NCBI GenBank assembly: GCA_964631295.1
Contig: CAZVXI010000116.1
Location: forward strand, 1-10,403
Origin: CAZVXI01 sp964631295
GTDB taxonomy: Bacteria > Planctomycetota > Phycisphaerae > Phycisphaerales > SM1A02
Direction: 5' to 3'
Length of the DNA stretch: 10,403 nt
The notes below the pieces were generated by a model. That model saw only the letters and a program-made list of their open reading frames with translations. It was not told where the DNA came from and made no database searches. Shown one piece after another: positions 1 to 6,470 of the stretch. The position numbers and the translations under genes are program-made. Each line of letters begins with the position of its first letter. The first letter of the stretch is position 1.

Positions 1-1
1 G

Positions 2-169
2 AATGAACTCAATGCGTACGACATCATCATCGTGTACGGATCGGATTACAACGATCCAAAGGCGCATGGCATGAGCAAGCGGCTCCTGGAAACAGGCCGG
101 GATGCCCGTACGCTGCGTGGCGGCCTGCGCGCCTGGAAAGACTCCGGCCGGGATGTTGAAGGCGGGTAG
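2..169 (+). CDS. Rhodanese-like domain protein, C-terminal fragment (5' end outside window)
   Basis: Only the last 55 residues are visible, in a frame open to the left edge and ending at TAG 167-169. They match the second half of a rhodanese fold: a hydrophobic strand (DIIIVYG), the active-site loop, a helix (SKRLLETG) and the characteristic C-terminal GGLRAW followed by a short charged tail. Rhodaneses transfer sulfane sulfur through a loop cysteine that directly follows the central strand. Here that position holds glycine (VYGSDYND) and there is no cysteine anywhere in the visible part. The domain is therefore probably catalytically silent and may serve for binding or regulation. Whether further domains precede it cannot be seen. 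It is convergent with the next gene across only 33 bases, with no clear terminator hairpin between them. Confidence 0.75.
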   Translation, partial: NELNAYDIIIVYGSDYNDPKAHGMSKRLLETGRDARTLRGGLRAWKDSGRDVEGG

Positions 170-202
170 CGCTCGGGTGGGTGGCATGAAGCGCGCCCGG
201 CG

Positions 203-2491
203 TCAGTTGTTGCGCATGCGAATCTCGGGAACGTCCGGGTTCGGATCAGATCCATCGAACCCGCTGACGACAGGAAGTGGATCTCGCCGCTCACCCAGCA
301 GCGCGAGCAGTTCATCAACATGAAATGCCACGCAGTCGCGCAGCATGTTGAGGTTGTCGCGCTGATCGGTGGCGTTCGCATATTCCTGCTCCAGCGCGTT
401 CCAGCAGAGTCTGGCCAGTTGGGTGCGACGATCGAACAACCATGCATGTTCATCCGGCGGATGCATGATCTGCCCGAGTGTCGCCAGTGGGTTGCCCGGC
501 CGAGTGAGGAGATCTTCTGCGAGGATGAGCGTGAGCTGCCCCGTGAGTTTTGCAAGCGGTGCATCACGGTCGATGCGCTCAAGCTGCAGCCGCAGGTCAT
601 TGCGGTCGTCTCGGGTGATTGCAGCAATGGCAAGTTGCAGTCTGCCGGGCAGATCTGCAAAGGCCCGGGCGATTGTCACACTGTTCAGTTGCCATGCACT
701 CCACCGGTTGAGCAGCGACAGGTCGCCGTCAAGTTGCTGAATCTCTGCGGTGCTGGCAAGGACATACATGAGCCGGTGGAGCATGAGCATCTCGTTGGCG
801 GCATCGCTGCCCGCATCGCCGTCCGCCCAGGCCATCGCCCAGTGTTTGCGCGTGTCGTCAATCGCGTCAAGCAGTTGCTGATGCATGCCGCCGGTGACAA
901 TCGCAGCGGTGGCCTCATCGGTTCGGAGCGTGTTCTCGAAGGGCATGGGGTTGAACATCGCCAGTTGCTGTTCGAACTGCTCCATCGCCTGGGTTGCGTC
1001 AGGCCGGCGCGTCGTATCCAGCAGCCACGCGGCCATTTTTCGCGACTGATTGAGAAAAGGGTCGGCTGCATCGGGCGCGATGATCGCCAGAGCGTCGACC
1101 CAGCCGGGAATGTGCGCGATCCGCCGCAGGTCCGTCAGGTATTGCCGCTGCTGTGAAATGTGACTGCTGAGCGCGGGATCGGCAAGAGCATCACGATCGC
1201 TGATCAGCGTGGGAATCTGCTTGACAAGTGCAACTTCAGCATCTTCGTACAGCCGCTGCAGCCGCACCTGCACGGCGCGCAGTTCCTGCCGGAGCTTGCG
1301 CTCCTTGAGGTCTCGGTACGTGATCATGCGGTCAAGCAGCACCGCAAGCGATCGCATCCGTCGATCAAGCGAATCGTCGGTTGCAGCAGAGTCGCTGAGC
1401 ATGTTGACAATCGCATCGACGATCGGCCGGACGACATGCCGCCGATGCGCGCCAACTTCGATGAGTGTGTTCACGCGATGAAGCACCTGCGCGAGTTGGT
1501 GGAGATGACCGATGCTGGCAATAGCCGGTTCGCGTTGCGCGGGATCAGCAAACTGCTCGAGTGCGCGGATGATGCGCGCCTGCACAATGCTGCGCGCATC
1601 ATCGCGCAACCATGTTGCTTCTTCGAGCGATTCGGCTGTTTCGAGCACACGGGCCATAACCTGTGCATATCGCGCGACGGTTGGGGTAAGTTCCGCAAAC
1701 TCCCTGCCACGCTGGAGGAACGCGAGGATGGTCGTGATGTTCTCGCTCGCACCGGGGGGGAGATCAAGCGACTGAGAGCGTTTGTAGAGCGATTCAACGG
1801 TCGGCACATCTACGCGGTTCGCTGAGGCAGGTCTGCCTGATGGTGCGCGTGTGTCTGATACATGCAAGGTCATCGCGGGCGGCCAGTATGAAGGCATTTC
1901 GCCGCCATGCAGGTTCGTGATTGCGCTCGCAAGCGGGCTGAAGACAACGGGCAGATGGTTGTCAAGTTCGGTGATATCGACAGTTCGCAGCAGTGCAGCC
2001 TTGTGCGTGACCTGCTCATTGAACAATCGAACCATACGACTGATGCGTGCGTACCTGGCGCGCATTTCCGGTGATTCATCTTCGGGAAGTTGCGCGAGCC
2101 CGGCGTGCAAGTCAACGAGTTGCTGCAGAGCCGCATCGAGCGATTGGCGCCCGTCTGCAATCGTCACGCCGTACAGAAACGCGACCGACCCGCGTGACTG
2201 GTTCTGGTGCGCTGTTTCCAGAAGGTTGGATGCAACAAGTCGATATGCCACGGTTGCGCGAAGCACGAGGTTCTGCACGGGTGTGTCTGGATGTTCAGCC
2301 GCAATGCGCTCGGCGATCTCCATCTCCAGTTGCTGGCGCAGTTCCCATGTGTACGAAAACTGGGTGAGTGTTGGTGCTTGCGGAGCGCCGGTGAAGTCGA
2401 GCGTCTGCGCACGCGCTGCGTGGCTGATGATCATCACAGCGAACGCAACAAGCCAGGCCGAGATTGGTCTGACGAGGCTATTGCCGTGCAA
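203..2491 (-). CDS. Large exported alpha-helical protein of unknown function (762 aa)
   Basis: I do not recognise a family. The frame could extend to 2587, but that upstream part overlaps the glycosyltransferase and reads as nonsense. I chose a TTG at 2489-2491 because it gives a standard signal peptide: a short N-region with one Arg, a hydrophobic core (PISAWLVAFAVMII) and an ARA cleavage site after residue 28, leaving a mature protein starting QTLDF. The rest is almost entirely predicted helix rich in Leu, Ala, Arg, Gln and Asp. A proline-rich break lies near residues 200-250, and a charged, possibly coiled-coil segment runs about 393-425 (RDLKERKLRQEL onward). The only cysteines of the mature protein lie near the C-terminus (RLCWNAL and LRDCVAF). 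No transmembrane anchor, lipobox or catalytic motif is evident. The gene is last in its unit and overlaps the glycosyltransferase by 14 bases, so translational coupling is likely. A weak GGAGAAGG lies 15 bases ahead of the TTG. The reading frame is certain; the start is probable; the role is unknown. Confidence 0.82.
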   Translation of the reverse strand: MHGNSLVRPISAWLVAFAVMIISHAARAQTLDFTGAPQAPTLTQFSYTWELRQQLEMEIAERIAAEHPDTPVQNLVLRATVAYRLVASNLLETAHQNQSRGSVAFLYGVTIADGRQSLDAALQQLVDLHAGLAQLPEDESPEMRARYARISRMVRLFNEQVTHKAALLRTVDITELDNHLPVVFSPLASAITNLHGGEMPSYWPPAMTLHVSDTRAPSGRPASANRVDVPTVESLYKRSQSLDLPPGASENITTILAFLQRGREFAELTPTVARYAQVMARVLETAESLEEATWLRDDARSIVQARIIRALEQFADPAQREPAIASIGHLHQLAQVLHRVNTLIEVGAHRRHVVRPIVDAIVNMLSDSAATDDSLDRRMRSLAVLLDRMITYRDLKERKLRQELRAVQVRLQRLYEDAEVALVKQIPTLISDRDALADPALSSHISQQRQYLTDLRRIAHIPGWVDALAIIAPDAADPFLNQSRKMAAWLLDTTRRPDATQAMEQFEQQLAMFNPMPFENTLRTDEATAAIVTGGMHQQLLDAIDDTRKHWAMAWADGDAGSDAANEMLMLHRLMYVLASTAEIQQLDGDLSLLNRWSAWQLNSVTIARAFADLPGRLQLAIAAITRDDRNDLRLQLERIDRDAPLAKLTGQLTLILAEDLLTRPGNPLATLGQIMHPPDEHAWLFDRRTQLARLCWNALEQEYANATDQRDNLNMLRDCVAFHVDELLALLGERRDPLPVVSGFDGSDPNPDVPEIRMRNN

Positions 2492-3638
2492 GGACGTCGT
2501 TGTAGACCTTCTCCAGATCATCCACCATCTTCCGGGCAGCAAACCGCTGTTCACACATCGCGCGCCCGGCCAAGCCGAGTTCCGCACGCTCGCGCGGATG
2601 ATCGATCATCCAGCGCACGGCCTCGGCGAGGCCTGCGAGATCGCCGGGCTGCACGAGTCGGCCTGTCTTGCCATCGATGCAGACCTCGCGTGTTCCATCC
2701 ACATCATACGCGACAACGCCACGCCCGCTGAGCAGCCCCTGCGTCACGGTTCGCGGCAGACCCTCGCGGTAACTTGGATGTATCAGGATGTCCATGGCAT
2801 GCATGTAATCGGGAATTGTCTCTGGGGGCACGAGGCCCGGCGTCTTCACACGATCGCGCAGGCCCAGCGACTCGACGCGTTGCATAAGCCGCTCACGCCA
2901 CCAGCCATCGCCGACCCAGAGCAACACGATCCGCTCGTCTTGCTGCATCATCGGTCCGATCGCATCGAGCAGGTCATCGTGTCCCTTGAGTTCGGCCAGC
3001 CGGGCAACCGTGCCGAGCACGAGCGCATGATCGGAGATGCCGAGTTCACGGCGCATTTCTTCACGAGCACGTGGAGGTGTCAGGAACGCCTCGACCTCCA
3101 TCCCGGAATAGACGGTCACATACTGGTCGCGCTTTCCGATATTGGCAGCCAGGGCCTGTTCGCGCATGGCATCTGCCACGCAGATGATTTTGTGACACCG
3201 CTTTGCTGCGTACCGTTCCGCGGCGATGTACATGAGGTTCTTCCACTTCGACTGATACGGATGGAACGCAAGCCCGTGGATCGTGTGGACGACGCAGGGC
3301 ACGTTGCACTTCCACGCAGCAGCACGGCCGAGGACTCCTGCTTTCGACGAATGTGTATGCACGACATCAGGTTTCCAGCCGCGGATAAGTTTCCTGAGAT
3401 CGTGCGCGCACCGCCAGTCCTTGATCGGTGCAACCTCACGCACGAGACTCGGCGTTTCGATCGTCTCAATATTCCCATGCGCGTGTACTCGGTCGAGCAT
3501 CGACCCTTCCGGCCCGTAGATTGGGCCGTAGGTGAGCGCCACATCGTGGCCATCATCCGCCTGGCCTTCGCATGAGAGGACGGTATTCTCCTGCGACCCG
3601 CCAAGAATCAGCCGGGTTGAGATGTGCATGATGCGCAT
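2478..3638 (-). CDS. Glycosyltransferase family 4 (GT-B fold), 386 aa
   Basis: This is a retaining GT4-type transferase that moves a sugar from an activated donor to a cell-surface or secreted acceptor; donor and acceptor cannot be told from sequence. The N-terminal Rossmann domain opens with MRIMHISTRLILGGSQENT, whose glycine-rich GGSQ loop is typical of the family, followed by PDVVHTHSSKAG at about 90-101. The C-terminal domain has the start of the second Rossmann fold (LGTVARLAELKG, 208-219), VGDGWW near 242, and the donor-binding segment HPSYREGLPRTVTQ (287-300). The usual E-x7-E is here Glu292 and Gln300. Length is normal for the family. An in-frame GTG at 3644 directly abuts the stop of the antiporter gene; I prefer the ATG at 3638 because MRIMHIS is the usual family start. 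The gene lies between an ion antiporter and a large exported protein, suggesting an envelope role (polysaccharide or glycoprotein). The enzyme class is secure; the substrate is not. Confidence 0.93.
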   Translation of the reverse strand: MRIMHISTRLILGGSQENTVLSCEGQADDGHDVALTYGPIYGPEGSMLDRVHAHGNIETIETPSLVREVAPIKDWRCAHDLRKLIRGWKPDVVHTHSSKAGVLGRAAAWKCNVPCVVHTIHGLAFHPYQSKWKNLMYIAAERYAAKRCHKIICVADAMREQALAANIGKRDQYVTVYSGMEVEAFLTPPRAREEMRRELGISDHALVLGTVARLAELKGHDDLLDAIGPMMQQDERIVLLWVGDGWWRERLMQRVESLGLRDRVKTPGLVPPETIPDYMHAMDILIHPSYREGLPRTVTQGLLSGRGVVAYDVDGTREVCIDGKTGRLVQPGDLAGLAEAVRWMIDHPRERAELGLAGRAMCEQRFAARKMVDDLEKVYNDVLARQ

Positions 3639-3644
3639 TGGCAC

Positions 3645-4862
3645 TTACCAGCGTTCGCGCAGCACAGTGAAGATGATGTACGCAACCCACCACAGCAGGA
3701 GGAACACACCTTCGCTGCGTGTGATCTTCCGTTGATGTGTGATCGCCAATGGCAGCAGCGCGAGTGTGATCGCACCCATGATGCCGAGATCCCAGATATT
3801 TTTGTTATCAACGATTGGCACGGGTGTGATGATACTCGTGACGCCGAGCACGAGAAGGATGTTGAACAGGTTTGATCCGATGATGTTGCCCACTGCAAGA
3901 TCGGTATGGCCTCGCTTGCACGCGATGACCGATGTCACGACTTCCGGCAGGCTGGTGGCAAGTGCAACGATCGTCAAGCCAATCATCGTTGGCGACAAGC
4001 CGGCGGAGGTTGCGATATCGATGGCTGCAGTCTTGGCGAAGTGTCCGCCCCCCCCGAGGAACGCGAATCCGCCGACGACATACAGCACTGCGACGAGTGG
4101 CCGAAGCGGGTCGTCCTCCATCGCCTCGGCAAGTTCCTGCGACAGTGGGTCACGTGAGTCGCGCTTGCCGAGGTGGAACCAGAATGTCAGCAGCAACACG
4201 AAGGCAACGCACATGCCCGCGCCATCCACCCACGTATAGCCAAGAACATCCTCACCATCCCATGGGACGACGCCGCGGAACGCCAGCGCGATCGTCGCAC
4301 CGGTGACGATGATCAGGATCGGCAACTCGATCGCGATGATGCGGCTGTGTACAACAAGCGGGCGCACGAGCGCTCCGAGTCCGAGGACAAGGCCGATGTT
4401 GGCGATGTTTGAACCGACGACGTTGCCGAGCGAGAGATCGGTCTGCTTGTCGAACGCTGCGATGACGTTGAATGCGAGTTCCGGCGCGCTCGTGCCGATG
4501 GCGACGATGGTCAGGCCGATGAGCAGTGTCGGCACACCAGCCGCCCGGGCGAGGGAGATCGAGCCGTCGACAAGCACCTGTCCGCCGAGCAGCAGCATCA
4601 CGACGCCGAACACGAACGTGCCGAAGGAGTCGGCAAGTTCGTCGCCGGAGATCAGCCACAAGCCAGCGCCGCCAAGGCCAACCACGAGGTACGCCAGCAG
4701 CCATGCGGGCATATGCAGAGGGACAAGTTCGATCAGGCTCGTGCGTTCCGGAGATGGCTTGGATGTGTCAGCGGAATCGCCGATACCTGAGTCTGCAGCA
4801 TCTCCATTCGGACGGGGCTCATCCTGCGGGCTCGATTCGGGATCGACGTGGTTCTCGGACAT
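3645..4862 (-). CDS. Calcium/sodium antiporter family protein (CaCA, YrbG-like), 405 aa
   Basis: This is an inner-membrane cation exchanger of the CaCA superfamily, which typically swaps Ca2+ for Na+ or H+. Both inverted alpha-repeats are intact. Repeat 1 has GLTIVAIGTSAPE (ion-ligand Glu128) followed by GNVVGSNIAN (146-155). Repeat 2 has GLTIVALATSLPE (Glu307) followed by GNIIGSNLFN (325-334). About ten membrane segments are readable, with a hydrophilic central loop (KRDSRDPLSQELAEAMEDD, about 233-251) as is usual. An acidic, Ser/Pro-rich cytoplasmic tail of about 45 residues precedes the first segment and is longer than in YrbG. The frame extends to an ATG at 4964, but I chose the ATG at 4862 (MSENHVD) because a -10-like TACAAT sits 9 bases upstream and the extra residues look non-coding. 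Codons for residues 270-272 contain an uninterrupted run of eight G on the coding strand. First gene of the minus-strand unit; its TAA is followed at once by the glycosyltransferase. The transported ion is inferred from the family. Confidence 0.93.
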   Translation of the reverse strand: MSENHVDPESSPQDEPRPNGDAADSGIGDSADTSKPSPERTSLIELVPLHMPAWLLAYLVVGLGGAGLWLISGDELADSFGTFVFGVVMLLLGGQVLVDGSISLARAAGVPTLLIGLTIVAIGTSAPELAFNVIAAFDKQTDLSLGNVVGSNIANIGLVLGLGALVRPLVVHSRIIAIELPILIIVTGATIALAFRGVVPWDGEDVLGYTWVDGAGMCVAFVLLLTFWFHLGKRDSRDPLSQELAEAMEDDPLRPLVAVLYVVGGFAFLGGGGHFAKTAAIDIATSAGLSPTMIGLTIVALATSLPEVVTSVIACKRGHTDLAVGNIIGSNLFNILLVLGVTSIITPVPIVDNKNIWDLGIMGAITLALLPLAITHQRKITRSEGVFLLLWWVAYIIFTVLRERW

Positions 4863-5097
4863 AGGACGGGGATTGTAGTGACCAAGCCGGTGATTCTGCA
4901 GCATGAAGCGGTTTGCTGGTGCGTTGCAACTCTGACTGCGGTTGGCCTGCTCATGCCGGGCCATCGCCCCTGCCGATTCCGGGAAGGACTAGCATTCCGT
5001 GCCATCTGCCGCTCCAACCAGCCCCGAACGTCTGCGGGATTGTCCGCGATCATTGGAATGGGGGCAGCATGATCGGGCTACTGGCCCGCTTTCTGTC
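4863..5097. promoter_or_regulatory. Divergent control region between antiporter unit and sigma cassette
   Basis: This is the largest non-coding stretch in the window and must hold promoters for both flanking units. For the minus strand, TACAAT (5 of 6 to the TATAAT consensus) is the complement of 4872-4877 and lies 9 bases before the antiporter ATG; the -35 position 17 bases further (TGCAGA) matches poorly. For the plus strand, the best -10-like hexamer I see is TAGCAT at 4990-4995, without a good -35. I found no confident ECF-type GGAAC promoter, so autoregulation by the sigma factor is not shown. A 5-bp stem (CGGGC 5074-5078, GCCCG 5084-5088) sits just ahead of the sigma ATG where a ribosome site would be. 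Confidence 0.4.
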
Positions 5098-5685
5098 ATG
5101 TCTGAGAACGAACCCGACAAGTCGCACGTGCAGGACCTGCTCCGCGGAGCCTCTGAGGGCGATGAGCAGGCGTGGTACGACCTTGTCGGCCTGTACGCAA
5201 AGCGTGTCTATGGGCTCATCCGCGCGCAGGGAGCTGGCCCGGAGATGGCTGAGGAGATCACGCAGGGGACGTTCTGCAAGGTCGCGGAGAAAATCGAGAC
5301 ATACAGCGAACTGGGGCGATTCGAGGCCTGGCTGTTCCGTATTGCGATCAATCGGTATCGCGATGAGGTTCGCCGCCGCAATCGCCAGGCGACATCTGTG
5401 GAACACGGCGCGCTCGCTGGCATAGCAGGGGCCGAGGAGCCGCCCGAATCGCAGGCAGGGCAGGTCTACGAGCAGCATGAGTTGCTGGCCCTGCGCGAAG
5501 CCATGCAGGATCTCACCGAGGCTGATCGGGAGGTGATCCACCTCCGCCACTCGGTCGAGCTGAGTTTCCAGCAGATCGCGGAAATGCTCGGCGAGCCGAT
5601 CGGGACGATTCTCGCCCGGCACCATCGGGCCAAGCGGAAGCTGGCCGATAAACTCGAGCATCTTGGCCCGCCGGGTGCTGATTGA
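5098..5685 (+). CDS. ECF-type RNA polymerase sigma factor (sigma-70 family), 195 aa
   Basis: This alternative sigma factor directs RNA polymerase to a specific promoter set. Region 2 spans roughly 24-95: LVGLYAKRVYGLI, AEEITQGTFCKVAEKI (core-binding helix) and FEAWLFRIAINRYRDEVRRR (-10 recognition). After an acidic linker (about 100-125), region 4 spans about 130-187, with LTEADREVIHLRH and a helix-turn-helix SFQQIAEMLGEPIGTILARHHRAKRKL for the -35 element. Length and two-domain layout fit the ECF group; there is no C-terminal extension. The recognition helix reads GTILARHHRAKRKL where most relatives have GTVKSRLHRAR, so promoter specificity may differ. Start: ATG 5098 gives a normal N-terminus (MSENEPD). 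A GTG at 4999 preceded by AAGGA 10 bases upstream would add 33 unlikely residues, but I cannot exclude it. First gene of the plus-strand trio, 100 bases ahead of a membrane protein that could be its anti-sigma partner. Confidence 0.93.
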   Translation: MSENEPDKSHVQDLLRGASEGDEQAWYDLVGLYAKRVYGLIRAQGAGPEMAEEITQGTFCKVAEKIETYSELGRFEAWLFRIAINRYRDEVRRRNRQATSVEHGALAGIAGAEEPPESQAGQVYEQHELLALREAMQDLTEADREVIHLRHSVELSFQQIAEMLGEPIGTILARHHRAKRKLADKLEHLGPPGAD

Positions 5686-5758
5686 CGGAGATTCTGTTGA
5701 AAATGCAAGCCGATCGATGCAATCGAACGGCAGGCAAACGCGTTCTATCAGTACTTGA

Positions 5759-5772
5759 GCCCGATCTCGGGC
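5759..5772. repeat. Short perfect inverted repeat upstream of candidate anti-sigma gene
   Basis: GCCCGA and TCGGGC flank a two-base centre (TC). The element lies in the 100-base gap after the sigma gene and ends 13 bases before the next start codon. It could be an operator half-site pair or a small RNA hairpin affecting translation; with 6-bp arms it could also be chance in GC-rich DNA. There is no T-run, so it is not an intrinsic terminator. Confidence 0.4.
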
Positions 5773-5785
5773 AGCGAAGACAGCC

Positions 5786-6439
5786 ATGAGCCACGACCAG
5801 CACACCCCAGATTCCCACCGGGATGAGCATCCTGAACTGGATGCCCGCCTGACGGCGATGCTGCGTGCCGGAACCACGCCGCCCACAGGCCTGACAGACC
5901 GTGTGTTCGAGGTATCTCGCCATCATTTGCCGGCCCCCGCGCCGCTTGCGCAGTTGAATGCTGCGGCTGACGTGGAACTCGAGGCCCGCCTGACGGGCAT
6001 TCTGGCCAACCCGGTCGCTCCTGCCGGCCTGACAGACCGGGTGTTTGCCGCGTCCGTTGGTTCGCTGCCAAGCCCGATGCGGCTGACATCCCCAGATTCA
6101 CAACGTCGCATCAGGCATCCGCGCCGCGTGTTTGGCGGCCGGCTCGCCATGGCAGCATCGGTAGCGCTTGTGGCATGCGTTGGCATCTGGTTCGCCAGGA
6201 TGCCGGGCACGCCAATCAACGGTGGAAACAGCAACATCGTCATGCAGGACGACCCCACGCGCATCGGCAGCGACGCCAGCATTCGTTTCGCATCGATGCC
6301 CACGGAATCTGACTGGCGACTGCTCGATTCGGTTGACCATGGTCAGAATGAAGTTCGTTATCTGCTTGAGAGTTCGGATGTATCGCTCCGGGCGCTGGCA
6401 AAAGAGATCGATGCGATGGTTGATCGCCCCGGCACCTGA
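5786..6439 (+). CDS. Single-pass membrane protein, candidate anti-sigma factor with duplicated cytoplasmic motif (217 aa)
   Basis: The protein has a soluble N-terminal part, one membrane helix at about 119-137 (GRLAMAASVALVACVGIWF, preceded by Arg-rich RRIRHPRRVF, so N-in) and an outside C-terminal part of about 80 residues. The cytoplasmic part holds two copies of a 32-33-residue motif at 17-49 and 64-95, each with EL(D/E)ARLT...L, a proline-containing turn, then GLTDRVF and a terminal LP. The duplication is also visible in the DNA (GGCCTGACAGACCG in both). There is no HxxxCxxC zinc anti-sigma motif. Position directly after an ECF sigma gene, plus the topology, suggests that it sequesters the sigma factor at the membrane, with the repeats as the likely sigma-binding helices; this is inference. 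Start at ATG 5786 has no strong ribosome site. The outer part, ending near LRALAKEIDAMVD, has no motif I recognise. Confidence 0.8.
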   Translation: MSHDQHTPDSHRDEHPELDARLTAMLRAGTTPPTGLTDRVFEVSRHHLPAPAPLAQLNAAADVELEARLTGILANPVAPAGLTDRVFAASVGSLPSPMRLTSPDSQRRIRHPRRVFGGRLAMAASVALVACVGIWFARMPGTPINGGNSNIVMQDDPTRIGSDASIRFASMPTESDWRLLDSVDHGQNEVRYLLESSDVSLRALAKEIDAMVDRPGT

Positions 6440-6470
6440 CCGCCTGCAAGCAAACACAAGGACGTGCGGC

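Noticed and set aside
2492..2587. Upstream extension of the exported-protein frame
   Set aside because: It would bury the signal peptide behind 32 residues and overlap the glycosyltransferase by over 100 bases; the TTG at 2491 yields a clean signal peptide.
2736..2765. Gln in place of the second Glu of the GT4 E-x7-E motif
   Set aside because: As I recall, Gln at this position recurs in the related subfamily with EGLPRTV-type motifs, so it is probably a subfamily trait and not a sign of inactivity.
1851..3575. 574-codon open frame on the plus strand, antisense to the glycosyltransferase and exported-protein genes
   Set aside because: It lies opposite two well-supported genes, has no recognisable domain, and is the expected mirror-frame artefact of GC-rich coding DNA. 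The same applies to plus-strand frames 320-1156 and 1160-1825 and to the minus-strand frame 5050-5886.
5074..5088. Hairpin CGGGC/GCCCG as a terminator
   Set aside because: Only 5 bp, no T-run, and it lies immediately upstream of a start codon; at most it affects translation.
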